Source: Castellaniella sp. MT123
GTDB taxonomy: Bacteria > Pseudomonadota > Gammaproteobacteria > Burkholderiales > Burkholderiaceae_B
DNA length: 64,000 nucleotides
NCBI RefSeq assembly: GCF_039614765.1
Contig: NZ_CP154879.1
Coordinates: forward strand, 2,728,001-2,792,000
Direction: 5' to 3'
Each line of letters begins with the position of its first letter. Positions within the stretch are counted from its first letter, which is position 1. The notes below the pieces were generated by a model. It was not told the origin of the DNA. It saw only the letters and a program-made list of their open reading frames with translations, and searched no databases. This document shows, in pieces, positions 7,122 to 15,734 of this stretch. The position numbers and the translations under genes are program-made.

Positions 7122-8414
7122 TTATTCCTCCCCCCGCATCGCCGCCCACCAGATCGCCAGCGACACCACGAAGAACATCACCCCATTGTTGCGCCCTAGA
7201 ATCACCTGCGTCAGGCCGAATGCGGCAAAGGCCGCCGGCAGGCTGGCGCCGCAGCAGGCCAGCACGCGCACCGTGACGTCGGCATGTCGCAGCCGCTGCG
7301 CGAAATACCAAAAGCTGGCGATCAGCAGCGCCAGCAGTGCCATCAGCCCCAGCGTGCCCTGGTGCAGCCAGACCTCGAGAAACTGGTTGTGGGTGTTGGA
7401 CAGAGTCCCCACAAACGGCTTGACGCGCCCGGCCTGAATCAGCGTCTGCAGGTGCGCGTCGTAATCGGTATAGCTCCAGCCCAGCAGCGGGCGGTCGGGG
7501 ATGCTGATCAGGGCGGCCTTCCAGGCCTCTAGCCGGGAACCCACGTTGTTGGTCGCATCGCCCTGCTGACTGTAGGCCTGCCATTCGGACAAGGCCTCGC
7601 CGAAACGGCCTTCGGCGATCTGACCTGCGGTCAGCAGCGTGAAGGCCAGCGTGATGGCGACAATCAGCAGGCCACAACCTACCAGCACGACACGGACATG
7701 TTCCCGCCGGATCAGGACCACAGCGGCCAGAATGATCATGATCGGTAGCGCCACTAGCCCGCCGCGCGTGGCGGACGCGATAAAGGCATACACCCCCGCC
7801 AGCGACCCCGCCAGCAGCAGCGCCGTCCAGCCAAGACGATGGCGGATGGCCATCAACGCCGCGCCCAGAAGGCACCAGAACGCCATGATCAGCGCCATGT
7901 CGCCAAACGGAATGGCGCTGGTGATGAAGCCTGACGCCCGATTGAATTCCATTCGATGAATTTGCCACCAGGCTACCCCAGCCGCCCCCATGCAGCCCAG
8001 CGCCAGCCCCGCCCACAGCCAGTCCATGCGCAGGCGCACCCGGCGCAGGCCCCACACCACCGGGATGACCAACAGGTAGCGGACCCCCTGGTCCAGGTAT
8101 TTCCCCTCATCCCCGTGCCAGGCGACCGCGACGGCATTCATCAGAAAGACCGCTGTCAGCAGGACGCACAGTGTCCGGTCCTGAATCGACCAGTGGGCAG
8201 CGTGCGGTGCCTGTGCCAGACGCCGCTGCCACAGACCCGCCAGCGCACCCGCCAACAGCAGCCCGGCACCCCAGGAATAGCCGTTAGGTACCGACAGCGT
8301 CAGCAGAAAGAAGAGAGCCGCGCTGGCGGTCATCCAGACCGACAGCCGGGGGAAACCAGCTGGTGACGCTTGCATACGCAATATCAGAAGAAATGGTGGG
8401 GAAAAGTGACACAT
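7122..8414 (-). CDS. O-antigen ligase/polymerase family membrane protein (WaaL-like)
   Basis: A 430-residue, roughly 11-12-helix inner-membrane protein of the Wzy/WaaL superfamily. The large periplasmic loop contains 'GSRLEAWKAAL' and the signature 'NTHNQFLEVWLHQGTLGL' (H-N...E...G..GL). 'ASATRGGLVALP' is the conserved R-G-G segment. WaaL members join undecaprenyl-linked polysaccharide to lipid A core; Wzy members polymerise it. It stands alone, convergent with the autotransporter and outside the operon with the other Wzy proteins, which favours a ligase role. An internal ATG at 8375 is an alternative start. A copy of its tail lies at 1570-1680. Confidence 0.78.
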   Translation of the reverse strand: MCHFSPPFLLILRMQASPAGFPRLSVWMTASAALFFLLTLSVPNGYSWGAGLLLAGALAGLWQRRLAQAPHAAHWSIQDRTLCVLLTAVFLMNAVAVAWHGDEGKYLDQGVRYLLVIPVVWGLRRVRLRMDWLWAGLALGCMGAAGVAWWQIHRMEFNRASGFITSAIPFGDMALIMAFWCLLGAALMAIRHRLGWTALLLAGSLAGVYAFIASATRGGLVALPIMIILAAVVLIRREHVRVVLVGCGLLIVAITLAFTLLTAGQIAEGRFGEALSEWQAYSQQGDATNNVGSRLEAWKAALISIPDRPLLGWSYTDYDAHLQTLIQAGRVKPFVGTLSNTHNQFLEVWLHQGTLGLMALLALLIASFWYFAQRLRHADVTVRVLACCGASLPAAFAAFGLTQVILGRNNGVMFFVVSLAIWWAAMRGEE

Positions 8415-8448
8415 TGTACCGGGCCCGATGGGGTGGCGGCCCCGCAGC

Positions 8449-8757
8449 CGTGCCAGCGCGATCCTAAGTCAGATCTGGGTCGAAGCCCGCCTGCGGCAAC
8501 CGCTACCGCTGGGGTAACTAGGGCATTGCCCCCTGGGTCCGTGCCGCGTGGCTGCATCTGCGGCGTCCCGACGTCCAGGAAACCGGCGGTCTTGCGGCCG
8601 TTGCGCTGCCGGCGCAAACCGATCAGCGGTGGCTGACCCACTTGGGCATTTAGGCGCCGCACTGCGGGCCGACCCCGCACAGCAATGCCGTCCTGGGGGC
8701 TGGCTTATCCCAGCCAGTATGGTGGCGGGCAGATGCAGCATGGGGTGTGGCTGGGGG
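8449..8757 (+). pseudogene. Degenerate copy of the autotransporter barrel
   Basis: The sequence follows the intact gene from about 6547 to its end, but has in-frame TAA and TAG stops (near 8515-8520) and single-base changes. About 170 bases are missing between 'CCGTCCTGGGGGC' and the last strand codons. It is plainly non-functional. With the intact gene it brackets the ligase gene in direct orientation, so the ligase lies between two homologous segments. Confidence 0.85.
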
Positions 8758-8807
8758 AGACGGCTAGCTTCAGATAGGCCTTTTGGGCTTTCCGTAGTAG
8801 TGCATAG

Positions 8808-8850
8808 CCGGGTGATGTATCATCACGTTCAACCAATGAACATCACCCGG
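8808..8850. promoter_or_regulatory. Inverted-repeat control region before the EPS operon
   Basis: CCGGGTGATGT (8808-8818) and ACATCACCCGG (8840-8850) are perfect 11-base inverted arms. Nested inside is GTGATG-TAT-CATCAC (8812-8826). Repeated GTGATG half-sites just ahead of a MarR-type gene suggest its operator. The element could instead form an RNA hairpin upstream of the ops sequence. Confidence 0.5.
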
Positions 8851-8874
8851 CGCTTGCTGACCGTGTCACAGCAC

Positions 8875-8886
8875 GGCGGTAGCGTG
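8875..8886 (+). promoter_or_regulatory. ops element (RfaH/JUMPstart type)
   Basis: The 12-mer GGCGGTAGCGTG is identical to the core ops sequence that pauses RNA polymerase and recruits the antiterminator RfaH in enterobacterial surface-sugar operons. It lies at the head of a ~21-kb polysaccharide operon, immediately before the first gene. That is where such an element would act. No rfaH gene is in the window. Confidence 0.6.
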
Positions 8887-8892
8887 CCTGAA

Positions 8893-9240
8893 ATGCCCGA
8901 GACTGCGTACGAAGAAAGCCACCTGAAGGTCCTGCGCTTGCTGGAGTCCGACCCTGGACTGAGTCAGCGCGACTTGGCGCGTGCTTTGGGCATCAGCCTG
9001 GGCAAGACCAACTACTGCATGCGCGCCTTGCTGGACAAGGGGCTGATCAAGATGCAGAACTTTCGTCACAGTAAGGACAAGTTGCGTTACGCCTATTTGC
9101 TCACGCCCATAGGGCTAGCGGAGAAGTCAAAGCTAACGGCTGAGTATCTGAGGCGGAAAGTGGTGGAGTATGAAGTGCTTCAGGCCGAGATTGACGCCTT
9201 AAGAGCTGAAATGGATTCTGTGAAGGGGAGCCGCGAGTGA
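8893..9240 (+). CDS. EPS-associated MarR-family transcriptional regulator
   Basis: A 115-residue winged-helix protein: '[19 protein letters not shown]', '[19 protein letters not shown]', '[17 protein letters not shown]', then a C-terminal helix rich in E, L and R. This matches the small MarR-like regulators found first in exopolysaccharide operons. I chose ATG 8893 because it gives the family's usual N-terminal length and leaves the ops element in the leader. ATG 8836 is open and would place ops inside the gene. Neither start has a clear ribosome site. Its end overlaps ugd as GTGA. Confidence 0.8.
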   Translation: MPETAYEESHLKVLRLLESDPGLSQRDLARALGISLGKTNYCMRALLDKGLIKMQNFRHSKDKLRYAYLLTPIGLAEKSKLTAEYLRRKVVEYEVLQAEIDALRAEMDSVKGSRE

Positions 9241-10424
9241 AAGTCACCATTGCTGGAACCGGTTATGTAGGACTTTCCAATGGCGTGCTGCTGGCGCAAT
9301 ACAACGAAGTCGTCTGTCTGGACATCGTTCCTGAAAAGGTGGCGATGCTAAATCGCAAGGAATCGCCGATCGAGGATGCCGAGATCAGCGATTTCCTGAA
9401 GAACCGGCCATTGAACTTCCGTGCCACACTCGACAAGCAGGATGCCTATGCTGGTGCCGACTACGTCATCATCGCTACGCCAACTGATTACGATCCAGAG
9501 AATAACTACTTTGACACCCGATCGATCGAAGCGGTAGCCTGCGATGTCCTGGCCATCAATCCGCAGGCGGTCATGGTCATCAAATCGACTGTACCGGTGG
9601 GTTATACCGCCAAGATCAGGGAAACGTTGGGAACCGATAACCTGATCTTTTCTCCTGAATTCCTGCGTGAGGGCAAGGCGCTGTATGACAACTTGTATCC
9701 GTCGCGTATCGTTGTCGGTGAAAAGTCAAAGCGAGCAGAAGCTTTTGCCGGGCTTCTTCAGCAGGGTGCCATCAAGCAGAATATTCCCGTGCTGTTCACT
9801 GATAGTGTCGAGGCCGAAGCGATAAAGCTATTCGCCAATACCTATCTTGCCTTGCGAGTGGCCTATTTCAACGAACTTGACACCTATGCTGCTCGTCATG
9901 GCCTCGATACGCGTCAGATTATCGACGGCGTCTGTCTCGACCCACGTATTGGTGCCCACTATAACAACCCCAGTTTCGGCTATGGCGGCTATTGCTTGCC
10001 AAAGGATACCAAGCAACTTCTGGCCAACTACCGCGACGTGCCACAGAACCTTATTCATGCCGTCGTCGAGGCAAATACCACACGCAAGGATTTCATTGCC
10101 AGTGAAGTCGTGCGTTTGTGCCAAGTCAGTAGTTCGCACCGGGCCCCCATTGTCGGTATTTATCGCCTGGTGATGAAGCAGGGCAGTGACAATTTTCGTG
10201 CGTCCGCTATTCAGGGTGTGATGAAGCGAATCAAGGCTAAAGGGATCGAGGTCATCATCTACGAGCCGACCTTGAAAGAGTCAACGTACTTTCACTCTCG
10301 TGTCATCGACGATCTGCCTGCTTTCAAGCAAAATGCTGATGTGATCATCGCTAATAGGCGATCGCCTGATCTGGATGATGTTTCGGAAAAAATCTACACA
10401 CGGGATCTGTTCGGGAATGACTAA
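9237..10424 (+). CDS. ugd: UDP-glucose 6-dehydrogenase
   Basis: Oxidises UDP-glucose to UDP-glucuronate with two NAD+ in the cytoplasm, supplying GlcA for polysaccharide. The 395-residue length is typical of the short Ugd form. The NAD-binding start is '[12 protein letters not shown]', followed by 'STVPVGYT', '[12 protein letters not shown]' and the catalytic Cys253 in '[13 protein letters not shown]'. GTG start, overlapping the regulator by 4 bases. The stop TAA lies inside the 8-bp target duplication of the IS256 element, so the protein is intact despite the insertion one base downstream. Confidence 0.95.
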   Translation: MKVTIAGTGYVGLSNGVLLAQYNEVVCLDIVPEKVAMLNRKESPIEDAEISDFLKNRPLNFRATLDKQDAYAGADYVIIATPTDYDPENNYFDTRSIEAVACDVLAINPQAVMVIKSTVPVGYTAKIRETLGTDNLIFSPEFLREGKALYDNLYPSRIVVGEKSKRAEAFAGLLQQGAIKQNIPVLFTDSVEAEAIKLFANTYLALRVAYFNELDTYAARHGLDTRQIIDGVCLDPRIGAHYNNPSFGYGGYCLPKDTKQLLANYRDVPQNLIHAVVEANTTRKDFIASEVVRLCQVSSSHRAPIVGIYRLVMKQGSDNFRASAIQGVMKRIKAKGIEVIIYEPTLKESTYFHSRVIDDLPAFKQNADVIIANRRSPDLDDVSEKIYTRDLFGND

Positions 10425-10425
10425 C
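10418..10425. repeat. Target-site duplication, left copy
   Basis: TGACTAAC directly precedes the left end of the IS256-family element and is repeated at 11802-11809. It contains the ugd stop codon and bases 2 and 3 of the original manC start codon. Confidence 0.92.
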
Positions 10426-11801
10426 GGGAGTGTCAGATTTTTTGTGGGCGGGGCGGTTTGACATCGTTTAATCCCTCGCCTCGGTGAACCGTTCACCGAA
10501 CAGGATGGCGAACTGATTCATGGCTGCTTTCCACGTATGAACCGATCGTGACGGCTTGGCCAGCACGTTTCGCAGCGCCAGCCATAGGAGTTTGACGGCC
10601 GCCTCGTCGCTGGGGAATTGGCCCCGGTTCTTGATGATTTTACGCAGCTGCCGATTCATGTTCTCGATGGCGTTCGTGGTATAGATCACGCGCCGGATAT
10701 CGGGTGGGAAGATGAAGAACGGCACCACATGTTCCCAGGCCCGCTCCCAGGCGGCCACGATCGTCGGATATTTCGTGCCCCAAGGGCCAGCCGCGAAGGC
10801 GGCCAGCGCCTCTCTGGCCTGTTGCTCATTGGCGGCGGCATAGATGGGCTTGAGGGCGGCGGCGACCAACTTACGGTCCTTCCAGCCGGCGTAATCCAGG
10901 CTGTTGCGCATCAGATGCACGATGCAGGTCTGCACCGTCGTTTTCGGGAAGACCACGTTGATGGCCTCGGGCAGGCCCTTTAAACCATCGACCACGGCAA
11001 TCAGAATGTCCTGGCAGCCCCGGTTCTTGAGCTCGTTGAAGACCTTGAGCCAGAACTTCGAACCTTCGGTCTGCTCAATCCACAGCCCCAGCACGTCACG
11101 CTCCCCGTTAGCGTCGATCCCCAGGGCCAGGTAGACCGCCTTGTTGACCACCAGCCCGTCGGTGCGGATCTTCACGCGCAGGGCATCGAAGAACACGACC
11201 GGGTACATGCGCTCCAGGGGCCGATTCTGCCAGGCCACCGTCTCGGTCATGACCTCGTCAGTGACCTCGCTGATGAGCTCGGGCGAGACATCCGTGCCAT
11301 AGGTCTCAGCCAGGAATGCCTGGATCTCGCGCACGCTCATGCCTCGGGCGTACAGGGCGATGATGCGTTCATCGAACCCGGCGAAATGGCGCTCATGCTT
11401 GGGGATCAAGACCGGCTCGAAGGTACCGTCCCGGTCGCGGGGCAACTGAACACGCATCGAGCCGTGTTTGGTCAACAGCGTCTTGGCGCTCACGCCGTTG
11501 CGTTCGTCGGCTTGTTGGGCCGGCTTGTCTTCGCCGGCACGGTAGCCAAGGTGGGCGTTCATCTCGCCAGCCATGGCCCGCTCGATCACCGCCTTGCCAA
11601 AGGCATCAATCAGATCCTCGACCTCCATGGCCGACATCGGACCTTCGACCAGGCCGTCCAGCAAATGCTCAGGCAGCTTCGGAAATCGGGCCGTACGGGC
11701 GGCCGCCTGGGCCGCAATAGATGGCTTCTTGTGTTTCACGGGCATATCCATGATCGTTTTCTCTCATGTTATGCCTCGCCCACAAAATTCTGGACACTCT
11801 C
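10426..11801 (-). mobile_element. IS256-family insertion sequence (complete)
   Basis: The element is 1,376 bases with imperfect terminal inverted repeats of about 26 bases. The left end reads GGGAGTGTCAGATTTTTTGT and the right end, reversed, reads GAGAGTGTCCAGAATTTTGT; both continue into GGGCG. An 8-base TSD (TGACTAAC) flanks it, as expected for IS256. It carries one intact transposase gene on the minus strand, opposite to the operon it interrupts. Ends, duplication and gene are all undamaged, so the insertion is recent. Confidence 0.95.
10468..11751 (-). CDS. IS256-family DDE transposase
   Basis: A 427-residue mutator-type transposase. The DDE triad is visible as D189 in 'FFDALRVKIR', D255 in 'VVDGLKGLPEA' and E363 in 'TTNAIENMNRQLRK'. 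It is full length and uninterrupted, so the element is probably active. The N-terminus is 'DMPVKHKKPSIAAQAAAR'. A decayed relative of this N-terminus occurs at 30.8 kb. Transcription runs against the polysaccharide operon. Confidence 0.96.
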   Translation of the reverse strand: MDMPVKHKKPSIAAQAAARTARFPKLPEHLLDGLVEGPMSAMEVEDLIDAFGKAVIERAMAGEMNAHLGYRAGEDKPAQQADERNGVSAKTLLTKHGSMRVQLPRDRDGTFEPVLIPKHERHFAGFDERIIALYARGMSVREIQAFLAETYGTDVSPELISEVTDEVMTETVAWQNRPLERMYPVVFFDALRVKIRTDGLVVNKAVYLALGIDANGERDVLGLWIEQTEGSKFWLKVFNELKNRGCQDILIAVVDGLKGLPEAINVVFPKTTVQTCIVHLMRNSLDYAGWKDRKLVAAALKPIYAAANEQQAREALAAFAAGPWGTKYPTIVAAWERAWEHVVPFFIFPPDIRRVIYTTNAIENMNRQLRKIIKNRGQFPSDEAAVKLLWLALRNVLAKPSRSVHTWKAAMNQFAILFGERFTEARD

Positions 11802-13261
11802 TGACTAACTTAATTCAGCCGGTCATACTTTGTGGAGGGGCTGGCACACGTCTTTGGCCCTTGTCCCGTGCTGGCTTCCCGAAGCAGTTCCTCTCCCTTA
11901 CAGGAAAAGAAAGTCTGTTTCAGCAAGCTGTCCGGCGGTCCATCGGGCTGGGTGCGGACGATATACAAGTCGCCAGGCCTTTCATCGTCACAGGTGAAGA
12001 GCACCGTTTCCTGGCGGCAGAGCAGTTGCGTGAAATGGGCATTGAGCTGGGCGCCGCGCTGCTGGAGCCCGTGGGTCGCAACACCGCTCCGGCACTCACC
12101 TTGGCTGCATTGGCGGCCCAAGCTGATGGCCAAGACCCGGTGCTGGTTGTCACGCCTGCGGACCAAACCGTCGCTAACACCACTGCCTTCACCCAACCCA
12201 TGCAGCTAGCCATACGCGAAGCCGCCAGCGGCAGCATCGTCATTCTGGGCATCATTCCAGACAGACCGGAAACTGGCTACGGCTACATCCAGGTTGAAGG
12301 CAATGACGGCCAGCCCGCCACGGTTGTTCAGCGCTTTGTCGAAAAACCCACCGCCACCACTGCCCAACAGTATCTGGATGATGGTGGCTACTATTGGAAT
12401 GCTGGGATATTCGTGCTCAAGGCGTCTGTGTGGTTACAGGCCCTGCAGACATTCCGCCCCGATATTCTGGAATCAACCACTCAAGCTTGGGGCCAGCGCA
12501 TCACAGATAGCAATCTGGCTGTCCCCTTCGTACGTCCCGGCAAGAACGAATTTGCGACCGTACCGTCCGAGTCCATTGACTACGCGGTGATGGAACACTG
12601 CCCCGGTAGCACCTTTCCCATTCACATGGTCCCGCTTGACGCGGGTTGGAGCGACTTGGGCGCATGGGACGCCGTATGGAGCGTACTGCCCAAAAACGAG
12701 CAGGGCAACGCGCATATGGGTGACGTGCTCACCACGGACAGTCGCAATACGTTGGTGTATGCCTCAAACCGGTTGGTCAGTCTGGTGGGTGTGGAAAATC
12801 TCGTTGTCGTGGAAACCTCTGATGCCGTGTTGGTGGCAGACAAAACCAGAAGCCAGGACGTCAAGCATATCGTCACGCAACTGCAAGCTGCCCAGCGCGA
12901 AGAGCATTCTCTGCATCGCAAGGTGCACCGTCCTTGGGGCTGGTATGACAGCGTCGACGAAGGCGATCGGTTCAAAGTCAAGCGCATTCAGGTCAAGCCT
13001 GGTGCCAGTCTTAGCCTGCAGAAGCATCACCACCGGGCCGAGCATTGGGTGATTGTCAAAGGCACTGCAGAAATTACCTGCGGGGACAAGAAGCTGTTAC
13101 TCACCGAGAACCAATCGACTTACATCCCACTGGGTGAAGTGCATTGCCTCGCAAACCCTGGAGCCATTCCGTTAGAGATTATTGAGGTGCAGTCGGGTAG
13201 CTACCTGGGCGAAGATGATATCGTCCGGTTTGAAGATCATTATGGGCGTACAAACCCATGA
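11771..13261 (+). CDS. manC: Mannose-1-phosphate guanylyltransferase/mannose-6-phosphate isomerase
   Basis: A bifunctional enzyme giving GDP-mannose, precursor for the fcl/gmd steps that follow. The nucleotidyltransferase half starts '[20 protein letters not shown]'. The cupin isomerase half has '[20 protein letters not shown]' and '[18 protein letters not shown]'. The IS256 insertion removed the original start: ATG-ACT-AAC now begins at 10417 on the far side, and the reconstructed junction reads CTG-ACT-AAC. ATG 11771, inside the IS end, is in frame and would add ten residues ([10 protein letters not shown]) before the native L/M-T-N-L-I-Q-P. A CTG start at the junction is the alternative. 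The end overlaps fcl as ATGA. Confidence 0.9.
   Translation: MPRPQNSGHSLTNLIQPVILCGGAGTRLWPLSRAGFPKQFLSLTGKESLFQQAVRRSIGLGADDIQVARPFIVTGEEHRFLAAEQLREMGIELGAALLEPVGRNTAPALTLAALAAQADGQDPVLVVTPADQTVANTTAFTQPMQLAIREAASGSIVILGIIPDRPETGYGYIQVEGNDGQPATVVQRFVEKPTATTAQQYLDDGGYYWNAGIFVLKASVWLQALQTFRPDILESTTQAWGQRITDSNLAVPFVRPGKNEFATVPSESIDYAVMEHCPGSTFPIHMVPLDAGWSDLGAWDAVWSVLPKNEQGNAHMGDVLTTDSRNTLVYASNRLVSLVGVENLVVVETSDAVLVADKTRSQDVKHIVTQLQAAQREEHSLHRKVHRPWGWYDSVDEGDRFKVKRIQVKPGASLSLQKHHHRAEHWVIVKGTAEITCGDKKLLLTENQSTYIPLGEVHCLANPGAIPLEIIEVQSGSYLGEDDIVRFEDHYGRTNP
11802..11809. repeat. Target-site duplication, right copy
   Basis: The second TGACTAAC, directly after the right end of the IS256 element. The preceding base is the terminal C of the IS, which turns the old manC ATG into CTG. 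Confidence 0.92.
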
Positions 13262-14235
13262 ACCAACTACCAAAGATTTACGTCGCTGGGCATCGCGGCA
13301 TGGTGGGTTCGGCCATCGTTCGCCAGTTGCTGGCCCATGGCCATCCAGCCGAACGCATCGTCACCCGCACGCGCACGGAACTCGATCTCACTGATCAGGC
13401 TGCCGTACGAGATTTCTTCGCTACTGAAAGGCCCGATCAGGTGTTCCTGGCTGCCGCCAAAGTGGGTGGTATCCACGCCAACAGCACCTACCCGGCCGAG
13501 TTCATCTACCAAAACTTGATGATTGAGGTCAATATCATCGATGCCGCTTTCCGGAACGGCATCAAGAAACTGTTGTTCCTTGGCTCCAGCTGCATTTATC
13601 CCAAACTCGCCTCGCAGCCAATGCGCGAGGAGGCTCTACTGACCGGCACGCTGGAGCCCACCAACGAGCCCTACGCCATCGCCAAGATCGCCGGCATAAA
13701 GCTCTGCGAAAGCTACAACCGTCAGTACGGCGAAACTCATGGGGTGGACTACCGCAGTGTGATGCCCACCAACCTGTATGGTCCCGGGGACAACTATCAC
13801 CCAGAAAACTCCCACGTCATTCCGGCGCTGATTCGTCGCTTTCACGAGGCCAAGGCCAGCAAGACGCCTAGCGTCGTCATCTGGGGTACCGGCACGGCGC
13901 GGCGCGAATTTTTGTACGTGGACGATATGGCCGCTGCGTGCTTGCACGTCATGAACCTGAGCAAGGCCATTTACGACCAGCACACCCAGTCTATGCGCAG
14001 CCACATCAATGTGGGCTGTGGCCACGACATCACTATCAAAGAGCTGGCTGAAACCATTGCGGGGGTTATCGATTATCAGGGCGAAACCGCATTCGATCCT
14101 AGCAAGCCCGATGGTGCTCCGCGTAAGCTCATGGACAGCACTCGTCTTAACGCACTGGGTTGGGAGGCCAAGGTGACTTTGGAAGTGGGTCTCAAAAAGG
14201 CCTATGAAGGCTTCCTGAACAACAACGCTGCATAG
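13258..14235 (+). CDS. fcl: GDP-L-fucose synthase
   Basis: An SDR enzyme performing 3,5-epimerisation and 4-reduction of GDP-4-keto-6-deoxymannose to GDP-L-fucose with NADPH. The 325-residue length is standard. Motifs are '[17 protein letters not shown]' (Rossmann), '[17 protein letters not shown]', '[11 protein letters not shown]' and the catalytic Y-x-x-x-K in '[14 protein letters not shown]'. It overlaps manC by 4 bases and lies just before gmd, the enzyme supplying its substrate. Confidence 0.95.
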   Translation: MNQLPKIYVAGHRGMVGSAIVRQLLAHGHPAERIVTRTRTELDLTDQAAVRDFFATERPDQVFLAAAKVGGIHANSTYPAEFIYQNLMIEVNIIDAAFRNGIKKLLFLGSSCIYPKLASQPMREEALLTGTLEPTNEPYAIAKIAGIKLCESYNRQYGETHGVDYRSVMPTNLYGPGDNYHPENSHVIPALIRRFHEAKASKTPSVVIWGTGTARREFLYVDDMAAACLHVMNLSKAIYDQHTQSMRSHINVGCGHDITIKELAETIAGVIDYQGETAFDPSKPDGAPRKLMDSTRLNALGWEAKVTLEVGLKKAYEGFLNNNAA

Positions 14236-14252
14236 CCTTAGAAGAATCTCTA

Positions 14253-15347
14253 ATGACAGATCACACTAAAGTCGCCCTTATAACTGGCATCACCGGGCAG
14301 GATGGCGCCTATCTTGCCGAATTCTTGCTTAACAAGGGCTACATCGTTCACGGTATCAAACGACGCTCATCGCTATTTAATACCGATCGTATCGATCACC
14401 TGTATCAAGATAGCCACGAGAAGTGCGTTCGTTTCTTCCTTCATCATGGTGACATGACGGATAGCTCCAGTCTCATTCGCATCATTCAGCAGACCCAGCC
14501 AGACGAGGTCTACAACCTTGCCGCGCAAAGCCATGTCGCGGTGAGTTTTGAAGAGCCTGAATACACTGCCAACTCCGATGCACTCGGAGTGCTGCGTCTT
14601 CTCGAAGCCATTCGCATATTGGGCCTTGAAAAGAAGACCCGTTTCTACCAAGCCAGCACCAGCGAACTCTATGGCCTAGTTCAGGAAATACCACAAAAGG
14701 AAACCACTCCTTTTTATCCACGCAGCCCTTACGCTGTCGCCAAGCTTTACGGCTACTGGATTGTCGTTAACTACCGCGAGGCGTACGGCATGTATGCCTG
14801 CAACGGAATTCTTTTCAACCACGAGTCGCCCATCCGCGGCGAAACCTTCGTGACGCGCAAGATTACCCGTGCCATGGCGCGCATCAAGCTTGGGCTACAG
14901 GATTGTCTATTCCTCGGCAACCTTGACGCAAAACGCGACTGGGGGCACGCCCGCGATTACATCGAAATGCAGTGGTTAATGCTGCAACAGGACCAGCCTG
15001 AGGATTTCGTTATTGCTACAGGCATGCAATACAGCGTGCGTGATTTTCTTGACGCCACCGCTCGCGAGCTGGGTATCAAGATTAGCTGGGAAGGCCAGGG
15101 TGTGGACGAGAAAGGCTATGACGAGCAAGGCAAGTGCATCGTTGCAGTCGACCCTCGCTACTTCCGTCCCACTGAAGTCGAGACTCTGCTCGGCGATGCA
15201 AGTAAGGCTAAACAGAAACTAGGGTGGACGCCACGTACTTCATTTGACGAATTGGTCATGGAAATGGTGCGCGAAGACCTACGTGCTGCAGAGCGAGACG
15301 AACTCGTCAAGCGGCACGGTTACAAGGCGATGGACTATAAAGAATAA
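14253..15347 (+). CDS. gmd: GDP-mannose 4,6-dehydratase
   Basis: Converts GDP-D-mannose to GDP-4-keto-6-deoxy-D-mannose using bound NADP. The 364 residues carry '[19 protein letters not shown]', '[19 protein letters not shown]', '[10 protein letters not shown]' and the catalytic '[19 protein letters not shown]'. '[20 protein letters not shown]' is highly characteristic of Gmd. It completes the manC-gmd-fcl route. The intermediate could also feed an RMD-like reductase to GDP-rhamnose; the SDR at 20843 is one candidate. Confidence 0.96.
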   Translation: MTDHTKVALITGITGQDGAYLAEFLLNKGYIVHGIKRRSSLFNTDRIDHLYQDSHEKCVRFFLHHGDMTDSSSLIRIIQQTQPDEVYNLAAQSHVAVSFEEPEYTANSDALGVLRLLEAIRILGLEKKTRFYQASTSELYGLVQEIPQKETTPFYPRSPYAVAKLYGYWIVVNYREAYGMYACNGILFNHESPIRGETFVTRKITRAMARIKLGLQDCLFLGNLDAKRDWGHARDYIEMQWLMLQQDQPEDFVIATGMQYSVRDFLDATARELGIKISWEGQGVDEKGYDEQGKCIVAVDPRYFRPTEVETLLGDASKAKQKLGWTPRTSFDELVMEMVREDLRAAERDELVKRHGYKAMDYKE

Positions 15348-15350
15348 AGC

Positions 15351-15734
15351 ATGTCTCACTTCATTATGCTTAACCTGCCAACGTTCACTGATCCACGTGG
15401 TTCTTTAACAGTACTCGAAAAAGCTTTGCCTTTTGATGTGATTCGGACTTATTGGATTTACGGTGCCGATGGACAAACGCGTGGCGGACACCGGCACACA
15501 TACACCCGTCAAGCGCTGGTTGCATTGAGTGGCAAAGTGTCGATGTATATGAACGATGGCGTCACGGAAGAAACGATCGAGCTCAACCGACCCAGCCAAT
15601 GCCTTCTCGTCGAGCCGGAGGACTGGCACACCATGACATTCAGTGAAAGTGCCGTTTTGCTTGTCATGTCTTCGCACCCATATAACCTCAATGAGTACAT
15701 CGATACTCCTTATGAGCGAGCATCGTATGATTGA
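15351..15734 (+). CDS. FdtA-like dTDP-4-keto-6-deoxyhexose 3,4-ketoisomerase
   Basis: A 127-residue cupin of the FdtA/WxcM family. It moves the keto group from C4 to C3 of dTDP-4-keto-6-deoxyglucose. Visible features are 'FTDPRGSLTVLEKALPFDV', 'IYGADGQTRGGHRH' with the conserved histidines, and 'LLVEPEDWHTM'. Whether it is FdtA- or QdtA-like (galacto or gluco product) cannot be read from sequence. It overlaps the aminotransferase by 8 bases. The required dTDP-glucose is made by rfbA at 31 kb. No dTDP-glucose 4,6-dehydratase (rfbB) is in the window. Confidence 0.85.
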   Translation: MSHFIMLNLPTFTDPRGSLTVLEKALPFDVIRTYWIYGADGQTRGGHRHTYTRQALVALSGKVSMYMNDGVTEETIELNRPSQCLLVEPEDWHTMTFSESAVLLVMSSHPYNLNEYIDTPYERASYD

